Below, piece after piece: positions 17,690 to 26,800 of a DNA stretch of 64,000 nt. The stretch comes from Mycobacterium lehmannii. GTDB lineage: Bacteria; Actinomycetota; Actinomycetes; Mycobacteriales; Mycobacteriaceae. The first letter of the stretch is position 1; each line of letters begins with the position of its first letter. A model generated the notes under the pieces. That model was not told the origin of the DNA. It saw only the letters and a program-made list of their open reading frames with translations, and did no database searches. The stretch lies in contig NZ_NKCN01000012.1 in the NCBI RefSeq assembly GCF_002245535.1, forward strand, positions 62,001 through 126,000, given 5' to 3'. The translations under genes were made by a program, and so were the position numbers.

Positions 17690-18595
17690 TCAGCTCGCCT
17701 GGCTTGCGTACCACCGCGAGACATCGTCGCCGCGGTTGTAGCGCGTGATCCATTCGTCGGCGAACCCTGGGGTGGGCGCGTGTGCGGGGTCGTGCATGGG
17801 GGTCTGGCTCATCAGCACTCGCGATGCGGTCACCAGTTTCTGTTTCCAGGGGACGGTGTGTAGCGCCGGGCGGATGTCTGGAAGACCGGTCAACCTCTGC
17901 CCCCGGATGAGCTGACGCACTCTGTAGTACGGCTTGATGGTGTTGGTGTCGATGGCCCGCTCCGCCAGCGGCACATGGTCGTTGATGCCGTTGGTGATCA
18001 ACGTCGTCACCTGTAGCAGATGCCGGACGATGCGCGGCAGTGCGAACATCCGGTACGCCTTGTCGCCCACTACGGCGTCGTAGACGATCAGCGCGGAACT
18101 ACGGTGCTCGACTTCTTCCACGAAGTGCCAGAGCAGCAGTGAGGAGACCCGATCGTCGCCCGGGCGGAACAGGGTGTCCTCGTTGTCCAACAGCATCTTG
18201 AAGAACGGCGTGAACGTCGCTTCGAGATCGGCGACATAGGCCAGCCGATAGCGCAGCGAGGTTGTGGCGGTGAGTTCGTCGTATGCGGCGATGGCCTCGT
18301 CGAGGGTGTGCTGAAGCCCGGGATGGCTTCGGATCAGCGCACGCACATGGTGGCGATGGGCGCTGGCGTGCTGGGCTTCCTGGCGCAGGAACGCATCGGC
18401 CTGCGCGGCCACCTCCGCATCGGCGATCGTGGGCATCGCTTCGCGCACAGCGGCAACGAGCATCTTCTCGAAGCAGATGGCCATGATCGACACCATGTTC
18501 ATATACGTCGAGAAGGCGGGGTTGGCCTGATTCCAGTTGAACGGGATCGGATCGTCGAAGGCGAAGCGGATTCGACGGATCTGCAGATCGGTCAT
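17690..18595 (-). CDS. Predicted metal-dependent hydrolase (PF10118-like, helical diiron-type)
   Basis: A 301-residue mainly helical protein of the family annotated as metal-dependent hydrolase. Histidine/glutamate clusters resemble a diiron site: FLRQEAQHASAHRHH near residue 74 and WHFVEEVEHRSSAL near residue 160. These could equally support a di-metal oxygenase role, since the family has no firmly established reaction. It is the last gene of a four-gene operon in which every junction overlaps (ATGA at 18592). The partners (flavoprotein, P450, membrane protein) point to oxidation of a hydrophobic molecule. Confidence 0.75.
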   Translation of the reverse strand: MTDLQIRRIRFAFDDPIPFNWNQANPAFSTYMNMVSIMAICFEKMLVAAVREAMPTIADAEVAAQADAFLRQEAQHASAHRHHVRALIRSHPGLQHTLDEAIAAYDELTATTSLRYRLAYVADLEATFTPFFKMLLDNEDTLFRPGDDRVSSLLLWHFVEEVEHRSSALIVYDAVVGDKAYRMFALPRIVRHLLQVTTLITNGINDHVPLAERAIDTNTIKPYYRVRQLIRGQRLTGLPDIRPALHTVPWKQKLVTASRVLMSQTPMHDPAHAPTPGFADEWITRYNRGDDVSRWYASQAS

Positions 18596-19719
18596 GACGT
18601 CACCTCGGTTCGGTGCGGCGCTGGGTCGGGACTTGGAGGTGTGGGTCCGCGCCGCCCTGAGACCGACGCGGTGAGCACCGCCGCCACCGCGAAACACGCT
18701 GCGGCGTGCGGGATGCTGCCGTTCGGGGTAAGCGAGGCGGACACGCCGTCGGACCCGCCCAAATGGTCTGGTAAGGCGGCGATCCACAACGCGGCCAGCA
18801 CCGCCAGATAGCTCGTTCCGAAGATGCGCACGAAGAGGTTCGGTTCAGCGCCACGGGCGCGCACCTGTGGTACAAGCACCCATAGCGCGGGCACCGCGAA
18901 CAGCACGAGGTACACGATGTAGACGGCCCAGCGCAGGGCGCCGCCGGGATCTCCGCGGTCGGCCAGGGCGATGGGGATGTTGACGACGACCAACGCCAGC
19001 GGCATCAGCACCGCGGCCAACAGGGTACGCAGAGCCAAGCCCGTCGTGCCGATCGTGCGCCCCCGGCCGCCGACGGGCGCCAGGACCATCGCGGTGAGCA
19101 CCGCCGGCCCCACGGTCGCAAAGAGCAGCACACTGGCCATCGGGACCGACGCCAGCATGGGTTGGTTGATGGGGGTGTACTCATTCCATGTCCACCACCG
19201 CAGCTGCGGGCCGAGCTGATCGAAAACCTCGTAGAAACAATGGTGGACGAAGCCGACGCAGATCGCGCCGATGACGATCCCGCGCTCGCGGAACACGCCG
19301 AGGCTGCGAACGATCTCGTAGGCGAGCATCGCCATCGCCGGGTACAGCGCGACGATGTAGAGCGGCAACCGGTCGTAGAGGAACTGCACGGTGAAGACGT
19401 TGTGCGCGAACACCGCTCCGATCGTGTCCGCGACACCGAACGCCGTAGGGAAGTACAGTGGCGGCTCGATTATCAACAAGTACAGAACGGTCGCGAACCA
19501 GAGCACAACGTTCACCGGGTCGCCGTCACGCCGCAGCCGGCGCACCGCCCACCACAGCGCCAGCGCGGCACCGACGACGATGAGCAGTTCCAGAACCGGC
19601 AACGTCCAGTTGGCCAATCCGAAGGGGTTGCGCAGGTGCAGCACCGGCGCCGCCTGCTCGCAGCTGAATCCCAGCTTGTTCGCCAGTATCTCGATGTCGT
19701 CAGTGCATTGCCCGCTCAT
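18592..19719 (-). CDS. Polytopic membrane protein of unknown function
   Basis: A 375-residue protein with roughly nine hydrophobic segments, beginning with WTLPVLELLIVVGAALALWW and including LYIVALYPAMAMLAYEIV. Between them GFVHHCFYEVFDQLGPQLRW is a polar, aromatic stretch reminiscent of membrane enzymes acting on lipids or terpenoids, but I do not recognise a family. Start ATG at 19719 overlaps the P450 stop and its stop overlaps the next start, so it is made together with the P450 and the hydrolase. A transporter or a membrane-bound enzyme for a hydrophobic substrate are both possible. Confidence 0.75.
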   Translation of the reverse strand: MSGQCTDDIEILANKLGFSCEQAAPVLHLRNPFGLANWTLPVLELLIVVGAALALWWAVRRLRRDGDPVNVVLWFATVLYLLIIEPPLYFPTAFGVADTIGAVFAHNVFTVQFLYDRLPLYIVALYPAMAMLAYEIVRSLGVFRERGIVIGAICVGFVHHCFYEVFDQLGPQLRWWTWNEYTPINQPMLASVPMASVLLFATVGPAVLTAMVLAPVGGRGRTIGTTGLALRTLLAAVLMPLALVVVNIPIALADRGDPGGALRWAVYIVYLVLFAVPALWVLVPQVRARGAEPNLFVRIFGTSYLAVLAALWIAALPDHLGGSDGVSASLTPNGSIPHAAACFAVAAVLTASVSGRRGPTPPSPDPAPHRTEVTS

Positions 19720-21014
19720 GCCGCCTCGCTCCGCTTTTGCACCGGCACCGACCGCGGACCCGAGAGTGAGGGCGTGGTCGTCCACACGACGGGTCCGGCC
19801 ACCTCGAGACGCGGGACGGCGTCGAAGATCTGATTGAGCACCACCTGGGCCTCGAGGCGCGCAAGATGCGCGCCCATGCAGTAATGGGCGCCGTGGCCGA
19901 ATGTGAGATGGCGGATCGCGCCCCGGTCGATGTCGAACTCGTCGGGATTCTCAAAGTGTTCGGGATCCCGGTTGGCGCCTGCGTAGAACAGCACCACGCG
20001 CGCGTGTGCGGGAATGGTCACCCCACCCACCGGGTAGGGAGCCGTGGTGGTCCTCGCGACCCACTGCACGGGGGAGCCCCAGCGCAGCGCCTCCTCGATA
20101 GCGGCGGGAATCAGGTCGCGCTGCGCCCGAAGCCGCCCGTACAGGCGGGGGTTGCGGGCCAGTTCCATCAGCAGGATGCCCAGCAGGTTCGTGGTGGTCT
20201 CACTACCGGCCACCAACAGGATGATCGCCGCTATCAACGCCTCGAGCATGGACATGTCACCGTCCTCGAGCGCCGCCTTCACCCGGCCCAGCACATCGTC
20301 GTCACCGGGAGCGCGGCGGTTCAGCTCCGCAAGGATCAGGCGGCGCACGGCGAGCATGCCGGGCAGCGCGCGTGTGGTCGAGCCGGTGATCCCGGCCAGC
20401 GAACGCGCGGCGAACATGGCGGTGAAATCGTCTGAATACCGGGCGAAGTCGCGCCAGCGAGATCGATCGATGCCGAGCAGCATCGCGATCGCCGAGATCG
20501 GCAATGGACGGGTCAGGGCAGGCACCACGTCGACCACACCACCGCTCGCGACCGCCCGCACGCCGGGAGCGACGAATTGCTCCAAGGCCGTTTGCAGCCT
20601 TCTCACACCGGCCGGCGTGAAAACCGGCGCGGTGACCCTGCGCAGCCGGGTGTGGTCGGGTTCGTCCGTGCTGACGACACCCGGTAACGGGGCAGACCGC
20701 AACAGAATTCCGGAGCTCGATGAGAGCACGTCGTGCGCGCGGGCAGCAGTCACGACGTCGTCGTAGCGGGCGAGCATCCAGACGTTGAGGCGCTCGTTGA
20801 CCACCACCCGGTGCCTTCGCAGCTCGGCCAGCCTGTCGTACGGATCGGCGATCACCGCTGGATCGGTCGGATCGAAGTCGGTGCGCGCGACGGCCGGATC
20901 GGCGCTGCGCGTCGGTGTTCGACGCAAATCACGCAACACCCCGCGGGCAATCATCGTGCTGGAATCGCGTAATGCACTGGCCGTCGTGAACAGCGAGTCC
21001 ATCGCCGCGGTCAC
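19716..21014 (-). CDS. Cytochrome P450
   Basis: A 432-residue P450. VAGSETTTNLLG is the I-helix oxygen-activation motif, EEALRWGSP the ExxR, and FGHGAHYCMGAHLARLE the haem-Cys loop. The N-terminus is extended by about 30 residues compared with typical soluble mycobacterial P450s and is not strongly hydrophobic. ATG overlaps the stop of the flavoprotein (ATGA) and its stop overlaps the membrane protein start. It should act on the same compound as the flavoprotein in this operon. Confidence 0.92.
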   Translation of the reverse strand: MTAAMDSLFTTASALRDSSTMIARGVLRDLRRTPTRSADPAVARTDFDPTDPAVIADPYDRLAELRRHRVVVNERLNVWMLARYDDVVTAARAHDVLSSSSGILLRSAPLPGVVSTDEPDHTRLRRVTAPVFTPAGVRRLQTALEQFVAPGVRAVASGGVVDVVPALTRPLPISAIAMLLGIDRSRWRDFARYSDDFTAMFAARSLAGITGSTTRALPGMLAVRRLILAELNRRAPGDDDVLGRVKAALEDGDMSMLEALIAAIILLVAGSETTTNLLGILLMELARNPRLYGRLRAQRDLIPAAIEEALRWGSPVQWVARTTTAPYPVGGVTIPAHARVVLFYAGANRDPEHFENPDEFDIDRGAIRHLTFGHGAHYCMGAHLARLEAQVVLNQIFDAVPRLEVAGPVVWTTTPSLSGPRSVPVQKRSEAA

Positions 21015-22588
21015 GAAAGTACCCGGGAAGGCGCGGCGGGAATCTCACGGCGTTCGAAGTGATAATCGCGCAACGGCGGGCGGTAGGCGAAACGCAGTGA
21101 TCCGGCGATCGTCTGTGGACGGTGGTACACGGTGTCTCCGTGCGAGTTGACGTAGTAGCTGTGCACATCCGCGTTGCACCGCGTGTAGTAGAGCCGCGGG
21201 GCCTTGCCCGCGGCCCGCATCCGCGCCGTCCAGCCCTCGAAGGCGGCTTCGCGGACGGCGACGACGTCGGCGCCCCGGCTGCGGGCGGCCTCGATGACCC
21301 GTACGGCGTGCTCGGCCATGGTCTCCACGAAATCAGTCCACCCGACCCCGACGAAAGCGAGCGGACCGACGATCTCCCAGCGGTTGGGGAGCTTCGGGTG
21401 GGCGGTACCGCCGTAGCTGCGTAATCCGTTGTCCCGGTAATCATCCGCGAGATCGAAGCCGTCACTGCCGAGCACCGTCCCCCGGCGGTAAGTCTCCGGG
21501 TCGGTCCACAGTTCGTATCCCGTGGCGGTGACGATGAGATCGGCAGGACGGTCCATGCCGTCGACGGTGCGAACACCCGTGGCGGTGATGCGCTCGATCG
21601 GTGTGGTGATCAACTGCGTGTCGGGGTGATTAAACGCCGGCAGGTAACTGCTCGAGATGATGGGACGCTTCGCGAGAATGCCGTGCGACGGCAGCAACTG
21701 TCGCCGGGTCGAGTGATCGTGAACCACCGCACGTAGCAACGCGCGGTACGCGAAGCGCGTCGCGGCGTCGTACGCGTTGAGCAGGCGTGCCAGCGCGTCG
21801 TCCGGGACACGTGCCATCAGATGCACGATCGGGATCAGTAGGAACAGATCGAACACGGCCCGGCCGAGGTTGTGCAGGCCTGCCGCGACCCCGGGGACAC
21901 GAAGGAGTGTCTGCCACACAGGGGCGATCGCGAAGTCCGGTCTGGGCAGGATCCAGTTCGGGGTGCGCTGGTAGACGTCGAGGGTGGCGACGTGGCCCGA
22001 CAGTGCGGAGACGATCTGTGCGCCACTGGATCCGGTGCCGATCACCGCCACACGCTTGTCCCGCGTGTCGTAGTCGTCGTCCCAGGCGTTGGGGCGAAGC
22101 ACTTTTCCGGTGAATTCGCCCAGGCCCGGCAGATCGCTTGTCGGACGCGCATTGATGTAGCCGCCGACCGAGCTGATGACGAACCGGGCGGTTACCGGCT
22201 CGTGGTCGCGGATGGTCAGGTGCCACAACGCGTTGCCGGCGTCCCAGCGTTGAGTCAGGACCTCGCAGTTCGGGCGAAGGAGGGGATAGAGCCCGCATCG
22301 ACGGGCAGTGTCGGTGAGGTACCGATAGATTTCCGGTCCCGGCGCAAACAGTCGGCTCCACCGCGGGTTTCGAGCGAACGACAGCTGGTACCACAGGATC
22401 GGTATGTCGACCGCCAGTCCCGGGTAGTGGTTGTCGCGCCACGTGCCGCCGAAGTCGTGGCCGCGTTCCAGGATCACCACGTCGGTGATGCCGCGTTGCC
22501 GCAACTTGTACGCGGCGGCGATGCCGCCGGGGCCGGCGCCGATGATCGCGACCTCGTACTGCGGGATCTTGTCCACGTCCACAGCCAA
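21011..22588 (-). CDS. Flavin-containing monooxygenase, Baeyer-Villiger-like
   Basis: A 525-residue FAD/NADPH monooxygenase. VAIIGAGPGGIAAAYKLRQ is the FAD Rossmann motif and KRVAVIGTGSSGAQIV the NADPH one. The Baeyer-Villiger fingerprint FxGxxxHxxxW(P/D) reads FTGKVLRPNAWD, with Arg instead of His. The long upstream frame would cover the operator at 22625, so the start is placed at TTG 22588 (AAGGG six bases upstream) or GTG 22582. First gene of the four-gene overlapping operon, divergent from a tetR. Ketone-to-ester conversion or N/S-oxidation are both possible. Confidence 0.85.
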   Translation of the reverse strand: MAVDVDKIPQYEVAIIGAGPGGIAAAYKLRQRGITDVVILERGHDFGGTWRDNHYPGLAVDIPILWYQLSFARNPRWSRLFAPGPEIYRYLTDTARRCGLYPLLRPNCEVLTQRWDAGNALWHLTIRDHEPVTARFVISSVGGYINARPTSDLPGLGEFTGKVLRPNAWDDDYDTRDKRVAVIGTGSSGAQIVSALSGHVATLDVYQRTPNWILPRPDFAIAPVWQTLLRVPGVAAGLHNLGRAVFDLFLLIPIVHLMARVPDDALARLLNAYDAATRFAYRALLRAVVHDHSTRRQLLPSHGILAKRPIISSSYLPAFNHPDTQLITTPIERITATGVRTVDGMDRPADLIVTATGYELWTDPETYRRGTVLGSDGFDLADDYRDNGLRSYGGTAHPKLPNRWEIVGPLAFVGVGWTDFVETMAEHAVRVIEAARSRGADVVAVREAAFEGWTARMRAAGKAPRLYYTRCNADVHSYYVNSHGDTVYHRPQTIAGSLRFAYRPPLRDYHFERREIPAAPSRVLS

Positions 22589-22624
22589 TACCGGCCCTTC
22601 TATCGTCAGCCGTACCGAGACTCT

Positions 22625-22655
22625 GACGATACAGTCGTAGCAGAAGTGTATCGTC
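22625..22655. promoter_or_regulatory. Inverted repeat GACGATACA-N13-TGTATCGTC, probable TetR operator
   Basis: Two perfect 9-base arms separated by 13 bases, in the gap between the flavoprotein operon and the divergent tetR at 22699. It is unlike the ACTGTAA palindrome, so this operon should be controlled separately by its own TetR. A -10-like TACATT at 22686-22691 ends seven bases before the tetR ATG, consistent with a leaderless tetR mRNA. Confidence 0.7.
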
Positions 22656-22698
22656 GTTGTAAAGGGCCCGGTCGCGGCGCCGGGGTACATTCGCTGGC

Positions 22699-23328
22699 AT
22701 GCGCACGCACGGGTGGTCGGGCGAACCGCCCAAAAGCGACGAAGAGGCGGCGGCGCGGATTCTTGTGGCCACCCACCGGTGCGTGGCCGAGCGCGGCGGG
22801 CAGACCACGATCGCTCACGTCGCGACCGAACTCGGGGTCAGCAGAGCGACGGTCTACCGCTATTTCCCAAGCACGACGGCGTTGTTACGGGCGGCGGCGG
22901 TCGAGGGGACCCACCGCTTCCTGCAGCGCCTGGCCGAGCGGCTCAGCGGTTTCGACGACGTGGCCGACGCGATCATCGAGGGAGTGGTGCAGACCGTCGC
23001 GGCGGTGCCCGACGAGCCGTATCTGCAGGTCCTTCTTGACGAACCGTCGCATAATCTGTTGCGCAGCGTCACATCTGAGGCGGCACGCCAGATCGGTACC
23101 TCGGTACTGATCGAGTACACCGCGATCGATTGGACGCGGCTCAGCCCCGCCCCCGGCGCTCTCGACGAACTCGTCGAGTGGGCGCTGCGGATCGTGCAGT
23201 CCTTTCTGACCAATCCCGGTGAGCCGCCGCGAACGCCCGATCAACTGCGCGAACATCTGCGACGCTGGCTCCGTCCGGCGATCAGGGAGTGGATGTCGGC
23301 CAGCGCAGAATCCACGACGCGGGCCTGA
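22699..23328 (+). CDS. TetR-family transcriptional regulator of the divergent monooxygenase operon
   Basis: A 209-residue TetR protein. The helix-turn-helix spans about residues 35-62 (TTIAHVATELGVSRATVYR, YFPSTTALL), followed by a helical ligand domain. Divergent from the flavoprotein-P450-membrane protein-hydrolase operon, with a perfect inverted repeat in the shared gap. The neighbouring ACTGTAA sites are absent here, so it probably controls only this operon and itself. No Shine-Dalgarno is visible; TACATT seven bases upstream fits leaderless expression. Confidence 0.88.
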   Translation: MRTHGWSGEPPKSDEEAAARILVATHRCVAERGGQTTIAHVATELGVSRATVYRYFPSTTALLRAAAVEGTHRFLQRLAERLSGFDDVADAIIEGVVQTVAAVPDEPYLQVLLDEPSHNLLRSVTSEAARQIGTSVLIEYTAIDWTRLSPAPGALDELVEWALRIVQSFLTNPGEPPRTPDQLREHLRRWLRPAIREWMSASAESTTRA

Positions 23329-23334
23329 GGTGGG

Positions 23335-24987
23335 TCAGGCCTCGCTGATCGCCTGTTCGCGCGCCCACCGGTAGTCGGCCTTGCCCGCGGGGCTGCGCTC
23401 GATCACAGGCCGGAACACGACCGCTTTCGGAAGTTTGTAGCGCGCAATGGAATTCGCGGCATGGTCAATGAGTTCCTGGGCGTCGGCGCTGGCACCCTCG
23501 CTGAGCGCGACGACCGCGACCACCTCCTGGCCCCACCGGTCGCTGGGCCGGCCCGCCACCACGACGTCTGCGACCGCGGGATGTGACAGCAGCGCGGTCT
23601 CGACCTCTTCGGCGAAGATCTTCTCGCCGCCGGAGTTGATGGTCACCGAATCACGGCCCAGCAACTCGATGGATCCGTCGGCCTGGTGGCGGGCGCGGTC
23701 GCCCGGGATCGAGTACCGCACCCCGTCGATGACCGGGAAGGTCTTGGCGGTCTTGTCCGCGTCACCCTTGTAGCCCAGCGGCACGAAGCCCCGCTGCGCC
23801 AGCCAGCCGATGCCCTCGTGGCCGGGTTCGAGAATCGCGGTGAAATCCTCTGCGGCGACGAAGGTATCGGGACCCGCGTTGAACTGGCCGGTCGACACCG
23901 CACCGGGGGCCGACATGTGGTTCATCTGGATGCCGGTCTCCGAGGACCCCACGCCGTCCATGACGATCAGGCCGGGTTTCACGTCGATGAGCCGTTGCTT
24001 GGCGGTCGGGGTGAGCAGCGCTCCGCCGTTGGCCACCACAGCGAGCGACGAGAGGTCGGCCGAACTGCGCTCGATCGCATCGGCGAGCGGACGTGCCACC
24101 GCGTCGCCGACCACTTGCACCACGAGCGCCTTTTCCCGCTCGATCGTGCGCACCACCTCGTCGGCGTCGAGGCTGCCGGGGTTGGCCATGAACACGATGG
24201 TCTGTCCCGTGGTCATCGCGGTCATCGCAGCCCACTGCGCGGCGCCGTGCATGAGCGGCGGCAGCGTGAGGATCTTGGTGCCCGGGCCTTCGGCGACCCG
24301 GCCGGCGATGTCGTCTAGCGAGGTGATCAGCTCGCCGGTGGCCATGTTGCGTCCGCCGAACGAGGTCATGAAGATGTCGTGCTGCCGCCACAGCACGCCC
24401 TTCGGCATGCCCGTCGTACCGCCGGTGTAGAGCACGTAGAGGTCGTCGGGGGACGGCTCGATCGGCGGCAGCACCGCGGTGCCGTCGCCGACGATCGATT
24501 CGTAGTCGACGGCACCGTCGAGCAGGTCGTTGCCCGAGTCGTCGGCTATCTGGATCAGCACGCGAAGGTCGGGCAGCCCCGGTAGCACCTCGGCGACACG
24601 GGGTGCAAACGTCGCGTGATACAGCAGCGCACCGGCCCCGGAATCGTTGAGCAGATACTGCAATTCGTTCTTGACGTAGCGGTAGTTGACGTTGAACGGT
24701 GCGACCCGGGCCCGCCACGAGCCGAGCATGCCTTCGATGTACTCCGGGCCGTTGTAGGCGTAGATGCCCAGCAGGTCCTGGCCCACCTCGTGGCCGGCGA
24801 GCTCGGAACGCTCGACATGGCAACCGAGCCCGCGGCTGTGCAGGAACGCGGCCAGGCGGTTGGCCCGCTCGACGACCTGGGCGTAGGTGTATCGGCGATC
24901 GCCTTGGACGATGAACTCTCGGTCGCCGATCACGGCGGCGACGGTGTCGGCGGCGGCCGGGACGGTGAACTGTGTGGTCACAGGCAT
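23335..24987 (-). CDS. Acyl-CoA synthetase (FadD-type, AMP-forming)
   Basis: A 550-residue ANL-superfamily ligase activating a carboxylic acid with ATP and CoA. YVLYTGGTTGMPKGVLW is the P-loop A3 motif, VMDGVGSSETG the A5 motif, YSIPGDRAR the A7 Asp region, and SPAGKADYRWARE at the C-terminus carries the adenylation Lys. GGAAAG precedes the ATG. It lies 21 bases after the thioesterase and 0.65 kb after the Rieske gene on the same strand, so the three probably form one operon read from the promoter at 26.7 kb. FadD19/FadD17-like ligases that activate steroid side chains look similar, which is only suggestive. Confidence 0.92.
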   Translation of the reverse strand: MPVTTQFTVPAAADTVAAVIGDREFIVQGDRRYTYAQVVERANRLAAFLHSRGLGCHVERSELAGHEVGQDLLGIYAYNGPEYIEGMLGSWRARVAPFNVNYRYVKNELQYLLNDSGAGALLYHATFAPRVAEVLPGLPDLRVLIQIADDSGNDLLDGAVDYESIVGDGTAVLPPIEPSPDDLYVLYTGGTTGMPKGVLWRQHDIFMTSFGGRNMATGELITSLDDIAGRVAEGPGTKILTLPPLMHGAAQWAAMTAMTTGQTIVFMANPGSLDADEVVRTIEREKALVVQVVGDAVARPLADAIERSSADLSSLAVVANGGALLTPTAKQRLIDVKPGLIVMDGVGSSETGIQMNHMSAPGAVSTGQFNAGPDTFVAAEDFTAILEPGHEGIGWLAQRGFVPLGYKGDADKTAKTFPVIDGVRYSIPGDRARHQADGSIELLGRDSVTINSGGEKIFAEEVETALLSHPAVADVVVAGRPSDRWGQEVVAVVALSEGASADAQELIDHAANSIARYKLPKAVVFRPVIERSPAGKADYRWAREQAISEA

Positions 24988-25008
24988 TGTTTCTTTCCGG
25001 GGTGCCTT

Positions 25009-25623
25009 TCAAGGCTGGTGGGCAAGCAGTTTGATCATCAGACCGTTGGCCTCGGATAGTACGTTGCCGTCCGCGTCCGTCATCGCCGCCCTCACGAACA
25101 GTTTCCGCCCCTCGACCGAATCGATCCACGCCCGAGCCTCGAGCGGTACCTCGATCGGCGTCACTCGCCGGTAGTCCACGTGCAGGTACGCGGTGCGGCT
25201 GTCTGGGCGGCCGGCCGCCGAGACCACCATGCCGAAGTGCCAGTCGTAGAACAGCGGGATCACCCCGCCGTGCACGGCGTCGTTGCCTCCGACGTGGAAG
25301 CGGCTGAAATGCCCGCGCATCGTGACCTCGTCCGGCCCGGACGTCACGACCTGCCACGGCGGCATCAGCGGGTGTCCGTTGCCGGGCAGATTGGCAGCCC
25401 GGCCGGCGGGGGCGACGCCCGCGGGAGCCTTATGTGCTTCCAGACGTTCGCACATGTCCTCGAGCAGTGCGGCCGAGTCGTTCCACAGCACGGCGTCCGG
25501 ATCGGTGGAGACCGTGATGTTCTGCAGTCTCCGCAGCGCGGAGATGAACCGACCCATCTCCGGAGAACCCAGAGTCGGTTTGACCCTGGCGAATTCGCGG
25601 ATGTGGTCCTCGGTGTCGGTCAC
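25009..25623 (-). CDS. PaaI-like hot-dog thioesterase
   Basis: A 204-residue protein. The first third is a polar helical region (EDHIREFARVKPTLGSPEMG), the rest a hot-dog fold with the diagnostic HVGGNDAVHGGVIPLFYDW around residues 110-130, the HGG element of PaaI-type thioesterases. The start is placed at GTG 25623, just before the TDTEDHIREF segment; the open frame upstream overlaps the Rieske gene. Located between the Rieske oxygenase and the acyl-CoA ligase, it probably hydrolyses a dead-end acyl-CoA or releases product. Confidence 0.8.
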   Translation of the reverse strand: MTDTEDHIREFARVKPTLGSPEMGRFISALRRLQNITVSTDPDAVLWNDSAALLEDMCERLEAHKAPAGVAPAGRAANLPGNGHPLMPPWQVVTSGPDEVTMRGHFSRFHVGGNDAVHGGVIPLFYDWHFGMVVSAAGRPDSRTAYLHVDYRRVTPIEVPLEARAWIDSVEGRKLFVRAAMTDADGNVLSEANGLMIKLLAHQP

Positions 25624-25642
25624 TGCGCGGCTACCGCGGGCT

Positions 25643-26641
25643 TCATACCGTTGCGGGGACGTCGTAAAACTGTGTCGCCCACTTCCGCAGCGCCATATAC
25701 GGTTTCGCGTCCGTGCGGGACAACGCGGGGTTCTCGATGTATTCCTGGTAGCGCCAGATGTTGAGGTCGTCCCACACCGTACCCATGAATTGGCGCTCGA
25801 CCTTGCGGCGCACCTCCTCGGGCGGGACGTCGGAGGTGTCACCGGGCAGGCGCGGCCACCAGATCGAATAGAACATGTCCGAGTAGCCGTCCTCGACCGG
25901 AGTGCACGCGAAGATCAGCCGGTGGTTCGACGAGCCCTCGAACGCGCTGATCGCGAACCCGAGACCGGACAGGTGGCTGTGGATGTAGAGCGCCATCTTG
26001 TCCGGATCGTCGCTGGAGGCGTCGGGCCACCCGGTCAGGAACCGCCACTCCTCATCGACTATCTCCCAGTTGAGGCACTTCGGGGTGACGGTCGCGTGAT
26101 GCACGTAGTGGAAGTGCGCGCTGTCGGGGCCGTTCTCCGCGACGATCTGCGGATGCACCGGCTCGCGTTCTGCGCGGCTCGAAAACTCTGGGTACGGGCG
26201 ATAATACGCGTCTTCTGCGGTCGGGAACTGCGGAAATTTGTGGAACAAGTCCGGCAGTTCCCACCGCGGCGGCTCGCCTTCGGGGTGATGCCAGGCGAAC
26301 ACGCAGCCGTACTGCTCGCGCACCGGGAAGACGCGAAGACGCAGCGCCTTGTTGGGCCGGTCGGGCTGGTAGGGGATGTAGCGGTTGGTGCCGTCCGGGC
26401 CCCACCGCCAACCGTGGAAGGGGCATTCGACGCAATCGCCGACGACCTTGCCGCCGTGGCCGATATGCGCGCCGAGATGCCGACAGTGCGCAGAAAGCAT
26501 GTGCAGCTCGCCGGCCTCGTCGCGGTAGGCGACCAGGTCTTCGCCGAAGTACCGCAGCGGCCGCGTCTCGCCCGCGGGGAATTCCGCGGACCAGCCGATC
26601 ATGAACCAACCGGTGACCTTCCAGGTGAACGGTACTTTCAT
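25643..26641 (-). CDS. Rieske non-haem iron oxygenase, KshA-like oxygenase component
   Basis: A 332-residue Rieske oxygenase. C53-R-H55 and C73-P-F-H76 (17 residues between pairs) bind the 2Fe-2S cluster, and GPDSAHFHYVHHA near residue 170 supplies the two His of the mononuclear iron site. Size and layout resemble the oxygenase of mycobacterial 3-ketosteroid 9-alpha-hydroxylase and related cholesterol/bile-acid hydroxylases. No reductase gene is adjacent. First gene of the Rieske-thioesterase-ligase operon, downstream of the half-site at 26681 and the palindrome at 26753. Confidence 0.9.
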   Translation of the reverse strand: MKVPFTWKVTGWFMIGWSAEFPAGETRPLRYFGEDLVAYRDEAGELHMLSAHCRHLGAHIGHGGKVVGDCVECPFHGWRWGPDGTNRYIPYQPDRPNKALRLRVFPVREQYGCVFAWHHPEGEPPRWELPDLFHKFPQFPTAEDAYYRPYPEFSSRAEREPVHPQIVAENGPDSAHFHYVHHATVTPKCLNWEIVDEEWRFLTGWPDASSDDPDKMALYIHSHLSGLGFAISAFEGSSNHRLIFACTPVEDGYSDMFYSIWWPRLPGDTSDVPPEEVRRKVERQFMGTVWDDLNIWRYQEYIENPALSRTDAKPYMALRKWATQFYDVPATV

Positions 26642-26680
26642 GCCGCGCCGCCTCCCATATCCGCGTAGTAATGGAAGAGC

Positions 26681-26687
26681 TTACAGT
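26681..26687. promoter_or_regulatory. Operator half-site TTACAGT in the Rieske promoter
   Basis: A single intact half-site of the ACTGTAA-N3-TTACAGT palindrome, 40 bases before the Rieske start; the left half is not recognisable (ATGGAAG). It may be a second, weak site 70 bases from the perfect one at 26753. Confidence 0.4.
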
Positions 26688-26750
26688 AGTGGTTTCAGGA
26701 ACAGCGACGATCCGGTCGTGTTCACCGAAATCCGCCTGCGGTCCGGCGCA

Positions 26751-26771
26751 ATACTGTAATAGTTACAGTAT
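26751..26771. promoter_or_regulatory. Operator-like palindrome ATACTGTAA-tag-TTACAGTAT (perfect, longest copy)
   Basis: The best copy of the regulon motif, a perfect 9-3-9 palindrome, in the 159-base gap between the divergent Rieske oxygenase and Baeyer-Villiger monooxygenase genes. The half-site TACAGT also resembles a -10 box for the rightward promoter. Confidence 0.78.
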
Positions 26772-26800
26772 CTCCACTTCCTGGACGTGAGGGCCCACCT

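Noticed and set aside
22589..22690. 34-codon N-terminal extension of the flavoprotein
   Set aside because: It covers the perfect inverted-repeat operator and lacks similarity to the family N-terminus, which begins just before the FAD motif.
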